In this document: positions 26,773-34,935 of the stretch, one piece after another
Layout of the letters: every line of letters begins with the position of its first letter
How positions within the stretch are numbered: the stretch's first letter is position 1
Assembly (NCBI GenBank): GCA_963773765.1
Contig: CAVZCC010000001.1
Location: 744,001 to 808,000, forward strand
Direction: 5' to 3'
Length of the DNA: 64,000 bases
DNA from: CAVZCC01 sp963773765
Lineage (GTDB): Bacteria > Actinomycetota > Acidimicrobiia > Acidimicrobiales > Microtrichaceae
Position numbers and translations under genes: made by a program
The notes under the pieces: model-generated
The model's input: the letters and a program-made list of their open reading frames with translations, nothing else
What the model was told of the DNA's origin: nothing
Database searches by the model: none

Positions 26773-27666
26773 ATGAACACGGTCGTCGCCTGCCTGGTGC
26801 TGGTCGGCGCCATGGCCGCCCTCGTGGTGTTCACCATGGCGGTCGAGAACTGGTCCCGACTGATCCAGCCCCTGCCCCAGTTGGCACTCGACGGCACCGA
26901 CGACGACACCGCCGGGAACACGGCCATCGACACGGACACGGACATCGACACGGACACCCACATGGACGTCGACGCGGACGATCCGGTCGTCGTCGGCTTG
27001 TCCCCTCCACCGGCCGGACGGCCCGAGGGCGCGCTCCTGGCCGGGGCAGGCTCGCTGCAGATCCGCGACGCCGCCACCGCCGACGTCCTGGCCGGGTTGC
27101 TGTTCGCGGCCTACGCCGCCTCCCGCCGGGCCGCGGCGGACCGGGCCGCCGCCTGGGTCACCGCCGCCGCGCCACCCCCGTCGCTGGACCCGAGCCGGTT
27201 CCCGGCCGGTGTACAGCTGCGGGGCAAGCCGTCGCGGGTGGCCGAGCTGCTGTCGGCCCGCGACGGCGGGGCCAGTTGGGTCACGCTGCAACCCTCGGTC
27301 GACGTGGCCAAGGGTGTGGCCCGGAGCCCGGTCAAGCAGGCCACCCTCACCGGCCTGCTGTCCTGGTGGGAGCTGAGCCGGTCGCTGCCCGCCGTGGTCC
27401 GCCCCGGGGCCGCAGCCCGGATGGCGCAGGCGGTCGAGGCCGTGCGACCACAGCTGGACGACACGGCGTGGACCGAACCGGTGGGGATGCTCCTGGCCTC
27501 CCTGCACGAGGCCGTTCGATCCGGTGAGTCGCTGCTGGTCGGACTGGGGACCCCGGATGCCGCGCCCGGCCCGGACCCCCACCTCCCCGGCGGTCAGCTC
27601 CCGGGAGCCGTCGAGCCCGCGGGACCGTCCGTGCCGGCGGATGCCGACAGCCGTTCCGGGAGCTGA
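26773..27666 (+). CDS. Single-pass membrane protein with Asp/Thr repeat
   Basis: This is a 297-aa protein starting at ATG 26773. The first 25 residues form one membrane segment (TVVACLVLVGAMAALVVFTM). A short acidic repeat follows near residues 55-75, built of alternating Asp and Thr (TDTDIDTDT). Then comes a soluble, Ala/Leu-rich helical region with few charged clusters, and a Pro/Gly-rich tail. The gap 26585-26772 upstream carries no gene and must hold its promoter. The end overlaps the convergent DUF952 gene by 73 bases. No family recognised. The Asp-rich repeat might bind cations. Confidence 0.7.
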   Translation: MNTVVACLVLVGAMAALVVFTMAVENWSRLIQPLPQLALDGTDDDTAGNTAIDTDTDIDTDTHMDVDADDPVVVGLSPPPAGRPEGALLAGAGSLQIRDAATADVLAGLLFAAYAASRRAAADRAAAWVTAAAPPPSLDPSRFPAGVQLRGKPSRVAELLSARDGGASWVTLQPSVDVAKGVARSPVKQATLTGLLSWWELSRSLPAVVRPGAAARMAQAVEAVRPQLDDTAWTEPVGMLLASLHEAVRSGESLLVGLGTPDAAPGPDPHLPGGQLPGAVEPAGPSVPADADSRSGS

Positions 27667-27995
27667 AACCGGCCGTCCGGGCCAGGTGGGAAGTCGATGA
27701 CCGCCCGCACCGCGTGCAGCTCCAGGGGGCCGTACAGGTGCGGGAAGCGCAGGTCGCCCTCGGGCGGCACGCCCTCCTCCCACCGGACCTCCCCGGCCAG
27801 GCGATCGGGATCGATCACCAGCAGCACCAGGTCGGTGCGCCCGGCGTGGAACCGGTTGGCGGGGACCAGCACCTGCTCCGGGGTGGAGAGGTGGATGAAG
27901 CCGACCTGGTCGACGTCGTCGGGGCGGTAGTCCGACCCCGACGCCACCGCCCGGTCCCAGTCCTCCCGACCGATGATGTGCACCAGGATGCTCAC
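27594..27995 (-). CDS. DUF952 family protein
   Basis: This 133-aa protein fits DUF952: ILVHIIGREDWDRAV at the start, then FIHLSTPEQVLVPANRFH and FPHLYGPLELHAVRAVIDF. The family is small, cytoplasmic and of uncertain function; it has been compared with glutathione-S-transferase-like folds. The last 24 codons are Gly/Pro-rich and overlap the convergent membrane protein gene, so the natural end may be degenerate. Its start overlaps the NYN gene stop by four bases. Confidence 0.85.
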   Translation of the reverse strand: MSILVHIIGREDWDRAVASGSDYRPDDVDQVGFIHLSTPEQVLVPANRFHAGRTDLVLLVIDPDRLAGEVRWEEGVPPEGDLRFPHLYGPLELHAVRAVIDFPPGPDGRFQLPERLSASAGTDGPAGSTAPGS

Positions 27996-29353
27996 CGCCG
28001 CCCCCAGGCCAACAGGTCCCCGGAGCCGATCACGTTGGCGCCGCGGGCCCGGGCCCCGTCCTGGACCCGCCGGTCGGAGCTGACCACGGCCACCGGACGG
28101 TCCGCGGGCAACCGGTCGACGAAGTCGAGCACCACGTCGTCAGCCTCCACCTCGGCCCGGCTGAAGTGGACCCGGACCGGCAAGGGGGTGCTCACCGCGG
28201 GGCGGCGGCCGTCGTCGTCACCGTCGAACACGACGTGGAGGTCGGCCCCGCTCCGGCTGCGGACGTCGGACAGGAAGGCCACCAGGCGGTCCCGCTGGGC
28301 GGTGGTGCCCAGGGTCGGCCAGCCCTGCATGGACACGTTGTAGCCGTCCACGACCACGACCACTCCCGGCGTGCGCAGGATCTGGTCCGTGGCCTGCGGC
28401 GTTCCGTCCATGGCCCCGCGGAGCAGTCGGACGGGACGTCGCCGGCGCACCGCGACGCCGGCCGTGCCACCGCCACCGGCACGGACCGCCCCCGCGGACC
28501 CCGGTCCGGGTGCACCGTCGGGAGGACCGACGGGCCCCACCAGCGACGCCGCCTCGTCCAGCGCCCGTCCCAGTTCCGCTGCCGCGGCGGACGCGGCGTG
28601 CACCGCCCGGACCACCGCTGCGGACGCGCCCGGACCGGCCCCGGGCACCGCCGGCACCTCTGCCGCCTCTGCCAGCCCTGCCGCGGCGGGCGCGCCGACC
28701 TCGGTGCGGGCCCGGTCCAGCTCCCGTTCCAGCTCGGTGGTGCGGACCTCCGCCCCCCGCAGCTGCTCCAGGCGGGCCTCGGCCAGGGACCGGGCCTCCG
28801 ACAGCTGCTGCACCGCGGTGCGTCGGGCCGACTCGGTGTCGGCCAACGCCTGTTGGGCGTCGGCCAGCCGGCGTTCGGCCTGGCGGCGGAGCTCACGTTC
28901 GCCCTCCGCGACGGCGAGGGCGTCCGCCGTCTCCCGCCCCTGGCGGTCGACCTCCAGCCGGGCCCGGTCCAGTGCCTGCTGCAGCTGCTCCACCCGGCGG
29001 ACGGCGGCCTGCTCGTCCCGGTCGGCGTCCTGGCGGGCCCGGCCCTCCGACTCGGCCTCCAACAGGAGGGCGTACTCCTCCTCCCACCCGTCCGGGCGGG
29101 TCAGGAACAGCCAGGTGGAACGCTCGGCCGAGGCCTCGTCCACCTCTGCGGCCACACGGGACCGGAACGCCTCGTCGGCGTCCAGGACGTCGCGGACCGT
29201 GGCCAGGGCCCGGGCCGGCAGCCGACGGTTGAACCGCAGGAGGGGGCGCAGCGCGGCGGGCGGCGGGGGTGCGTCAGGGGTTCCGGCGTCCCGACGGGCC
29301 ACCGCGACGGCCACCTCGGACGCCTCCGCGACGAGCGCGAGCGAGGCGTCCAC
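27992..29353 (-). CDS. Coiled-coil protein with C-terminal NYN (YacP-like) nuclease domain
   Basis: This is a 453-aa protein with a GTG start. Residues about 1-105 are helical. A long coiled coil rich in Arg, Glu and Ala follows (about 105-225), then a flexible Gly/Ala linker. The C-terminal NYN domain begins GVVVVVDGYNVSMQGWP, and has HVVFDGDDDGRRP, FSRAEVEADDVVLDFVD and VVSSDRRVQDGARARGA. The conserved Asp residues are those of PIN/NYN RNases. This arrangement is common in actinobacteria, and a role in RNA processing is inferred from the fold. It lies between a zinc-finger gene (3-base gap) and DUF952 (4-base overlap), forming a tight operon. Confidence 0.85.
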   Translation of the reverse strand: MDASLALVAEASEVAVAVARRDAGTPDAPPPPAALRPLLRFNRRLPARALATVRDVLDADEAFRSRVAAEVDEASAERSTWLFLTRPDGWEEEYALLLEAESEGRARQDADRDEQAAVRRVEQLQQALDRARLEVDRQGRETADALAVAEGERELRRQAERRLADAQQALADTESARRTAVQQLSEARSLAEARLEQLRGAEVRTTELERELDRARTEVGAPAAAGLAEAAEVPAVPGAGPGASAAVVRAVHAASAAAAELGRALDEAASLVGPVGPPDGAPGPGSAGAVRAGGGGTAGVAVRRRRPVRLLRGAMDGTPQATDQILRTPGVVVVVDGYNVSMQGWPTLGTTAQRDRLVAFLSDVRSRSGADLHVVFDGDDDGRRPAVSTPLPVRVHFSRAEVEADDVVLDFVDRLPADRPVAVVSSDRRVQDGARARGANVIGSGDLLAWGRR

Positions 29354-29356
29354 GGA

Positions 29357-29602
29357 TCAGGCCTCCGGATCGGGAGCCGATGCCTCCAACGGGACCACGG
29401 TGCCGGCGGTCCCGCACCAGCGGCACAGGACCTCCTCCACGTCCTCGCCCAGGACCTCCACGTCCTCCACGGTCAGCTCCCCGCCCACGGAGTAGTGGTG
29501 GAACGCCCGGGTCCGACGGGTGGTGGTCACGTCGAACCGCGTCAGGTTGCCGCAGGCGGTGCAGCGGTACCGGGGAACGGTGGAGGTGGCATCGCTCGAC
29601 AT
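29357..29602 (-). CDS. 81-aa zinc-ribbon-like protein
   Basis: This is a small protein starting at ATG 29602 (MSSDATSTVPRYRCTACGN). It has one CxxC pair near the N-terminus (CTACG) and another near the C-terminus (CRWCG), the layout of a zinc ribbon, with a basic middle (TTTRRTRAFHHYSV). It starts 39 bases from the LexA box that serves the divergent exonuclease gene, so its promoter may be affected too. It is the first gene of a three-gene operon with the NYN and DUF952 genes. Confidence 0.8.
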   Translation of the reverse strand: MSSDATSTVPRYRCTACGNLTRFDVTTTRRTRAFHHYSVGGELTVEDVEVLGEDVEEVLCRWCGTAGTVVPLEASAPDPEA

Positions 29603-29634
29603 CGGGGCGAGCCTACCCGGCGTCCACCGGATCC

Positions 29635-29663
29635 TTGACAGTCGAACACATGTTCGACACACT
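29635..29663 (+). promoter_or_regulatory. SOS promoter: TTGACA with an overlapping LexA box
   Basis: A consensus -35 TTGACA (29635-29640) is followed directly by a perfect palindrome GTCGAAC-ACAT-GTTCGAC (29641-29658). The core TCGAAC-N4-GTTCGA is the LexA-binding site of mycobacteria and relatives. A weak -10 (CACACT, 29658-29663) follows at 17 bases. LexA bound here would sit between the two promoter elements. The box also covers the ATG at 29650, which bears on the true start of the next gene. Confidence 0.85.
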
Positions 29664-31377
29664 CCGTGCGGTGCAACTCAGTCTGGACGACCTGGGGGCC
29701 CCGCTGGTGGACACCACCTTCGTGGTGGTGGACCTGGAGACCACCGGTGGCTCCCCCGGCACGGACACCATCACGGAGATCGGCGCCGTCAAGGTCCGGG
29801 GCGGCCAGTGCCTGGGCACGTTCCAGACCCTGGTCAACCCGGGACGGGCCATCCCTCCCACCATCACCGTGCTCACCGGCATCACGGAGTCCATGGTGGC
29901 CCGGGCCCCCCGTGTGGAGTCCGTGCTGCCCGCCCTGTTGGAGTTCATGGGGGACGCGGTGGTCGTGGGCCACAACGTCCGCTTCGACGTGTCGTTCCTG
30001 GCCGCGGCGCTGGAGCGGGACGGCCGGCCGCCCCTGACCGCTCCCACGGTGGACACCGTCGCCCTGGCCCGGCGGCTGGTCCGCGACGAGGTCCCCAACT
30101 GCAAGCTGGGCACCCTGGCCCGCTGCTTCCGGTTGTCGCACCAACCCAGCCACCGCGCCCTGGACGACGCACTGGCCACCGCGGACCTGCTGCACGTCCT
30201 GCTGGAGCGGGCCGGGTCACTCGGCGTCACCGGGCTGGACGACCTCACGTCGCTGCCGGGCATGGCCGGGCACCCGCAGGCGGACAAGCTCCGGCTCACC
30301 TCCCGACTCCCCCGCCGCCCGGGCGTGTACCTGTTCCGGGACCGATCGGGCCGCGTGCTGTACGTGGGCAAGGCCGCCAACCTGCGGAGCCGGGTCCGCA
30401 GCTACTTCTCCACCGACGACCGCCGCAAGGTCGGCGCGCTGTTGCGGGACACCGCCCGGGTGGACCACAAGGTCTGCCCCTCCACGTTGGAGGCCGCGGT
30501 GCTGGAGGCGCGCCTCATCCGGGCCCTCACCCCGCCCTACAACGCGCAGGGCACCCGCTGGCAGCGCTACCCCTACCTCAAGCTCACCCTCAACGAGGCC
30601 TACCCCCGCCTGTCGGTGGTGCGCGTGGTCAAGGACGACGGCGCCCTCTACCTGGGACCGTTGCGGTCCGGTTCCGTGGCGCGGGCGGTGGCGGAGGCCA
30701 TCGAGTCCGTGGTCCCACTGCGGCGCTGCACGCAGCCGGTCCGCGCGGCCCCCACCCGCAGCGCCCCCTGCGCCGCAGCGCAGCTGGGGGTGTCGTTGTG
30801 CCCGTGCGCAGGTGGGGTGGACGCCGCGGACTACCACCGCCACGTGCAACGGGTGGTGGACGGGCTGCGGGGCCGTCCCGAACTGCTGCTGGAGCCGTTG
30901 CGGGAACGCATGGCGGCGCTGGCCCGTGACGAACGCTTCGAGGAGGCGGCCCTCACCCGCGGGCGCCTGGAGGCCCTCACCGGTGCGCTCCGGCGTCAAC
31001 GGCGCATGGAGCAGCTCCTGGGTTGCGAGCGGCTGGTGGTCACGGTGGAGTCCGGCGAGCGGGCCGAGCTGCGGCGCGGGGTGCTGTGGCGCATGTGGGA
31101 GGCGGCCCGGGCCGGCGGCGCCCACGAGCTGTGGGACGGTTCGGCCCCGGACGGCGGCTGCGTGCCCGTCCGAGCGGTGGAGATGCAGCCCGACGCACCG
31201 CCGGACCCGGACCTCCCCGTCACCCGGGAGCTGGCCGACGAGCTCACCTGTGTCGGCGCGTGGCTCGACCGCTACGCAGGCCGGATCCGGGTGGAGGTGG
31301 TGGAGGGCCCCATGGCCTCCGCGTTCCCGCGCCTGCCGGACTTCCAGCCCCGGCGCACCGGCGCGCTCGCTTCCTGA
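29650..31377 (+). CDS. DEDDh exonuclease / UvrC-like GIY-YIG endonuclease fusion
   Basis: This is a protein of up to 575 aa. Residues about 20-190 form a DnaQ-type 3-prime to 5-prime exonuclease (FVVVDLETTGG, GHNVRFDVSFL, HRALDDALATADLL: the D-E-D-H-D set). Residues about 220-330 form a GIY-YIG domain (RPGVYLFRDRSGRVLYVGKA, then RSYFSTDDR and the EAAVLEARLI Glu), as in UvrC and Cho. A Cys-rich insert and a UvrB-contact-like region (LARDERFEEAALTRGRLEAL) follow. Such fusions exist in mycobacteria. The LexA box overlapping ATG 29650 suggests translation may really start at GTG 29671 on a leaderless mRNA. A damage-induced repair role is likely. Confidence 0.9.
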   Translation: MFDTLRAVQLSLDDLGAPLVDTTFVVVDLETTGGSPGTDTITEIGAVKVRGGQCLGTFQTLVNPGRAIPPTITVLTGITESMVARAPRVESVLPALLEFMGDAVVVGHNVRFDVSFLAAALERDGRPPLTAPTVDTVALARRLVRDEVPNCKLGTLARCFRLSHQPSHRALDDALATADLLHVLLERAGSLGVTGLDDLTSLPGMAGHPQADKLRLTSRLPRRPGVYLFRDRSGRVLYVGKAANLRSRVRSYFSTDDRRKVGALLRDTARVDHKVCPSTLEAAVLEARLIRALTPPYNAQGTRWQRYPYLKLTLNEAYPRLSVVRVVKDDGALYLGPLRSGSVARAVAEAIESVVPLRRCTQPVRAAPTRSAPCAAAQLGVSLCPCAGGVDAADYHRHVQRVVDGLRGRPELLLEPLRERMAALARDERFEEAALTRGRLEALTGALRRQRRMEQLLGCERLVVTVESGERAELRRGVLWRMWEAARAGGAHELWDGSAPDGGCVPVRAVEMQPDAPPDPDLPVTRELADELTCVGAWLDRYAGRIRVEVVEGPMASAFPRLPDFQPRRTGALAS

Positions 31378-31392
31378 GTCGGCCCCGGGCGC

Positions 31393-32457
31393 TCAGTCGT
31401 CGGCGCTGGTCAGGGCCCGGGTCACGGCCACCAGCTCGCCCAGCGTCCGGGCCGCGTCACCGCCGTCCACCGCGGCCGCGGCCCGGTGCAGGCCGTCGGC
31501 CAGGTCCGTGGCCACATCGGCCACGACCAGGGCGGCAGCCGCGTTCAGCAGGACCATGTCCCGGACCGGGCCGGGCCGACCCTCCAGCACCGCGGTGGCG
31601 GCCGCGGCGTTCTGGGCCGGGTCCCCGACGGCGATGTCGTCCAGCGAGACGCGGGCCAGGCCGACCGACTCGGGGGTGACCTGGAACCGGTCGACCTCGC
31701 CGTCGCGGATGCGGACCACCTCGGTGGTGTCGGTCGTGGTGATCTCGTCCAGGCCGTCGGCGCCGTGGACCACCCAGGCGTGGCGCACGCCACGTCGGGA
31801 CAGGACGCCGGCCACCAGGTCCACCCGGGCCGCATCGGCCACGCCCAGCACCTGGCGGCCCACCCGCCCCGGGTGCGACAGCGGGCCCAGCAGGTTGAAC
31901 ACGGTCGGCACGCCCAGTTCGGTGCGCACGGGCGCCACATGGCGCATGGCGGGGTGGAACATGCGGGCGAAGGCGAACCCGACCCCGGCCTCCCGCACGC
32001 AGGTGGCCACGCCCGGGCCGTCCAGGTCCACCTCCACGCCCAGCGCCTCCAGCAGGTCGGTGGAGCCGGACGTGGACGATGCCCTCCGGTTGCCGTGCTT
32101 GCACACGGTGGCACCGGCCGCGGCCGCCACCAGTGAGGCCATGGTCGACACGTTGAAGGCCCGACCCCCCAGGGCGGCCGATCCGCCGGTGCCCACGATG
32201 TCCACGGTGGCGTCCGGGTCGGGCAGGTCCAGGGGGGCGGCGGCTGCGAGCATGGCGTCCACCATCCCCGCCACCTCGTCGGGGCGCTCGCCCTTGGCCC
32301 GCAGCCCCACCAGGAACCCGGCGACCTGTGCGTCGGTGGCCTCCCCGCCCAGGATGCGGTCGAGTGCCCCGCGGGCGACGGCGGGATCCAGGTCCTCGCC
32401 GGCCACGAGGTGGCGGATCACGCCGGGCCAGGCCCCGGCCTCTGCGAATGCACCCAC
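31393..32457 (-). CDS. trpD: Anthranilate phosphoribosyltransferase
   Basis: This is a 354-aa enzyme that joins anthranilate and PRPP in tryptophan synthesis. Motifs are VDIVGTGGSAALGGRAFNVST (PRPP loop; GTGGDG is usual, here GTGGSA), VCKHGNRRASSTSGSTDLLE, RMFHPAMRHVAPVRTELGV, FNLLGPLSHPGRV and HGADGLDEITTT. GTG at 32457 gives the normal N-terminus of the helical domain. No other trp gene is nearby, so this is an orphan copy. The change of the Asp in the GTGGDG loop to Ser-Ala is slightly unusual. It is convergent with the exonuclease fusion gene, 15 bases apart. Confidence 0.9.
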   Translation of the reverse strand: MGAFAEAGAWPGVIRHLVAGEDLDPAVARGALDRILGGEATDAQVAGFLVGLRAKGERPDEVAGMVDAMLAAAAPLDLPDPDATVDIVGTGGSAALGGRAFNVSTMASLVAAAAGATVCKHGNRRASSTSGSTDLLEALGVEVDLDGPGVATCVREAGVGFAFARMFHPAMRHVAPVRTELGVPTVFNLLGPLSHPGRVGRQVLGVADAARVDLVAGVLSRRGVRHAWVVHGADGLDEITTTDTTEVVRIRDGEVDRFQVTPESVGLARVSLDDIAVGDPAQNAAAATAVLEGRPGPVRDMVLLNAAAALVVADVATDLADGLHRAAAAVDGGDAARTLGELVAVTRALTSADD

Positions 32458-32482
32458 GTCGTGTCCCCCCGGTGACCCGGGG

Positions 32483-32737
32483 TCAGCTGACCCCGGCGTT
32501 GGCCATGGCCCGCAGGCGACGGCGGCGACGGATGATGCGCTGGCGCTCACGCTCCGTGGCCCCACCCCACACTCCGTTGTGCTCCCGCTGGCCGATGGCG
32601 TGCTCCAGGCACTCCTCCTGCACCGGGCAGGCCGCGCAGATCTCCTTGGCGGTCTCCGCCTCCTCGTCGGTGGCGGGATAGAAGATCAAAGGATCGAGGC
32701 CCTTGCAGGCGGCCACGGTCACCCAATCGCGCTCCAT
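32483..32737 (-). CDS. WhiB-family iron-sulfur regulator
   Basis: This is an 84-aa WhiB-like protein. Four Cys ligands are present: one in TVAACKGLD, then C-x2-C-x5-C in ICAACPVQEECLEHA. The GVWGG turn follows, then a strongly basic DNA-binding tail (RQRIIRRRRRLRAM). Start ATG 32737 gives a typical length. WhiB proteins bind a 4Fe-4S cluster and sigma factor, and act as redox or NO-responsive regulators unique to actinobacteria. The subclass is not certain: the short N-terminus and MERDWVTVAACKG look like WhiB1/WhiB2-type core regulators. It is next to the peroxide-stress genes on the same strand. Confidence 0.93.
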   Translation of the reverse strand: MERDWVTVAACKGLDPLIFYPATDEEAETAKEICAACPVQEECLEHAIGQREHNGVWGGATERERQRIIRRRRRLRAMANAGVS

Positions 32738-32813
32738 GGCGGGCGATTCTGCCCGTACTGGTCCCCCATGTCCAAAGGAGATCCGTCGCCGGGCGGATCC
32801 CGCCGAACGGCCT

Positions 32814-33413
32814 TCAGTCGCGCAGGTCCGTCGCCAGTTCGGCCACCGATTCCTCACGGAGAGTGGTCGCGAACTGATACGCAGGGTGGTCCACGGCCAA
32901 CTCGACCGGGCCGGTGCCCCAGGCCTCGACCTGCTCGGGGGAGAAGTCGAAGAACACGTAGTGGACCGAGGCGGTGATCTCGTCGCGGGTCAGCTGCGCC
33001 TCGTGGTCGGCCTCGGGCCGGCACCGGACCTCGAAGCCGCCGAAGCGCAGCACGATGGACCGCTCGATGCCCACCAGCTTGGGCAGCCACTCCCGCAGTT
33101 CGGCGTCGCTGACCAGCTCGATGAACAGGGTGGCGGACAGGGAGCCGGGCTCCGGGATGATCGCGTTGTAGATGTCCAGCTCGGTCTGGATGCCCTCGTC
33201 GGAGAGGATCTTCTCGGCCCGGGCCATCTCCTGGATCTGGAACCGGACGGTGTCACGGTTCTCGAACACCAGGGTGATGTGTGGCCCCACGCCGTTCCGG
33301 CGCAGCTTCTTGAGGGCGATGATGTGGGTCCGGAACTCCTCGCGCTCGCGCTCGTAGGCGCGCAGGTCGGCGATGTCGTCCAGGGTGAGCTTGCGGGCGG
33401 ACGTGGCGTTCAT
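32814..33413 (-). CDS. DUF3501 family protein
   Basis: This 199-aa protein matches DUF3501: KLTLDDIADLRAYEREREEFR at the start, then VFENRDTVRFQIQEMARAEKI, ELDIYNAIIPEPGSLSATLFIEL and HYVFFDFSPEQ. The function is unknown. It is regularly found with rubrerythrin and a GlpC-like Fe-S protein, and does so here: its start is 31 bases after that gene's stop. A part in peroxide or oxygen defence is inferred from context. Confidence 0.9.
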   Translation of the reverse strand: MNATSARKLTLDDIADLRAYEREREEFRTHIIALKKLRRNGVGPHITLVFENRDTVRFQIQEMARAEKILSDEGIQTELDIYNAIIPEPGSLSATLFIELVSDAELREWLPKLVGIERSIVLRFGGFEVRCRPEADHEAQLTRDEITASVHYVFFDFSPEQVEAWGTGPVELAVDHPAYQFATTLREESVAELATDLRD

Positions 33414-33444
33414 GGTGGGGGTCTCCTCGACTCGGGGGGGCGGG

Positions 33445-34776
33445 TCAGTCCTCGGGCAGGCCGTAGGCGCGCGCCATCTGGCTCAGGGGGTGGACGGGCT
33501 GGCGTCCGGTCTCCAGCACGATGCCGCCGTTGGCCAGCGAGCAGTCGCCCGCGACGGCCTCGGAGTCGGCCTTCTCGATGGCGTTGGCCATCTTGGACGC
33601 CACCTTCCGGGAGATCTCCAGGTTCTCCTCCCGGAGCCCCCAGGTGCCGTCGATGCCGGAGCACTCGGCCACCAGGGTGATCTTGGTCCCGGTGAGCTTG
33701 AGCAGGTCGCGGCTCTTGAGGCCCACGTTCTGGGCCCGCAGGTGGCAGGGCGCGTGGTAGGTGGTGGTGGCCGGCACGGCGCCGGGGAAGTCCGTGTCCA
33801 GTCCCCCGCCCCCGGCGTCCTTGTCCTCCTTGTGGACCTTCATGAGGTACTCGGCGGCGTCGTAGGTGTGCTCGGCCACCAGCTGTGCGTCGGGTCCACC
33901 GACGTAGTCCACGTAGTCCTTCTTGAGGATGTAGCCGCAGGTGGGCTGGGGCACCACGACCGCCGGCGTGCCACCCCGGCCCCGCTCGGTGCGGATCCAG
34001 GCGGCGAGCACCGCGATGTTCTTGCGGGCGGACGTCACGAAGCCGTCCACGTCGCCCTGGTGCAGCACCGGCGCACCGCAGCAGACCTGGCCCTCGGGCA
34101 GGTCACAGGCGATGCCGTTGCGCTCGTAGACCTGCACCAGGTCCTTGCCGGTGCGGGTGTCCTGGTACTCCACCAGGCACGTCGGGAACACGGCCACCTT
34201 GCCCCGACGAGCGGCCCCGACCGCAGGGGTGCGCCGCTTGAACCAGCTGGAGAACCGGACCCGCTGGTACGGGGGCAGGACCCGCTCCGCCGCGATGCCG
34301 GTGACCCGCTCCATGAGCTTGCGGGGGCCGGAGCCCGGCGTCCCGATGGCCTTGTTGGCCAGCGGGGCCAGGGCGGAGCCGACGGTGCCGGACAGGTCCG
34401 TCCGGCCCAGCGCGGCGTCGGTCATCTTGTCCTTGAGCGACCGTGCGCGGGTGGTGCGCAGCACCTGGTCGGCCCGCATCATCAGGCGGGGGAAGTCGAG
34501 CTCCCACTCCGACTGGCCCGGGATGTAGGGGCAGTTGATGTAGCAGAGCTTGCACTGGAAGCACTCGTCGACCACCTGGTCCTGCTGGGCCGGGGTCATG
34601 GTGGCGGCGTCCTGGCCGGGGTCGGCGTCGATGTACTCGAACAGCGTGGGGAACGCGGTGCAGAACTTGAAGCAGAGCCGGCACCCGTGGCACAGGTCGT
34701 AGACCCGGGTCAGCTCCTGCCGCAGATCCGCCTCGTCGAAGTACTTCGGGTGGAACGGGTCGTAGGTGGTGGTCAC
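33445..34776 (-). CDS. GlpC/HdrD-like Fe-S oxidoreductase of the rubrerythrin cluster
   Basis: This is a 443-aa protein with GTG start. Two ferredoxin-type Cys sets lie near the N-terminus (CHGCRLCFKFC and CFQCKLCYINCPY). Two CCG-type domains follow: FPTCLVEYQ with EGQVCCGAP, and YHAPCHLRAQ with AECSGIDG. The Cys in the last CCG motif is reduced to a single Cys. The family passes electrons between a donor and a partner oxidase. Next to rubrerythrin and DUF3501 it is the likely electron donor for peroxide reduction. A strong hairpin separates it from the upstream rubrerythrin gene. Confidence 0.9.
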   Translation of the reverse strand: MTTTYDPFHPKYFDEADLRQELTRVYDLCHGCRLCFKFCTAFPTLFEYIDADPGQDAATMTPAQQDQVVDECFQCKLCYINCPYIPGQSEWELDFPRLMMRADQVLRTTRARSLKDKMTDAALGRTDLSGTVGSALAPLANKAIGTPGSGPRKLMERVTGIAAERVLPPYQRVRFSSWFKRRTPAVGAARRGKVAVFPTCLVEYQDTRTGKDLVQVYERNGIACDLPEGQVCCGAPVLHQGDVDGFVTSARKNIAVLAAWIRTERGRGGTPAVVVPQPTCGYILKKDYVDYVGGPDAQLVAEHTYDAAEYLMKVHKEDKDAGGGGLDTDFPGAVPATTTYHAPCHLRAQNVGLKSRDLLKLTGTKITLVAECSGIDGTWGLREENLEISRKVASKMANAIEKADSEAVAGDCSLANGGIVLETGRQPVHPLSQMARAYGLPED

Positions 34777-34876
34777 AGCTGCTCCGGTGGCGTGGGGGCG
34801 ATGGCGACGGGCGCGAGGTCGTGGCGGGGCCCGGACGGGACCGGGCGGGGACGGGACCGGGGTGGTGGCCGGACCC

Positions 34877-34911
34877 GGGTCGCCCGGAACCGCTGCGGTT
34901 CCGGGCGACCC
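34877..34911 (-). terminator. Strong hairpin between rubrerythrin and Fe-S genes
   Basis: A perfect 16-bp stem with a 3-base loop (left arm 34877-34892, right arm 34896-34911; core GGGTCGCCCGGAACCG). There is no T-tract. It sits just downstream of the rubrerythrin stop and upstream of the Fe-S gene, so it may terminate or attenuate the transcript and keep rubrerythrin mRNA in excess. Confidence 0.75.
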
Positions 34912-34935
34912 GTGGACGGTCCGTGGACCGGGTGC

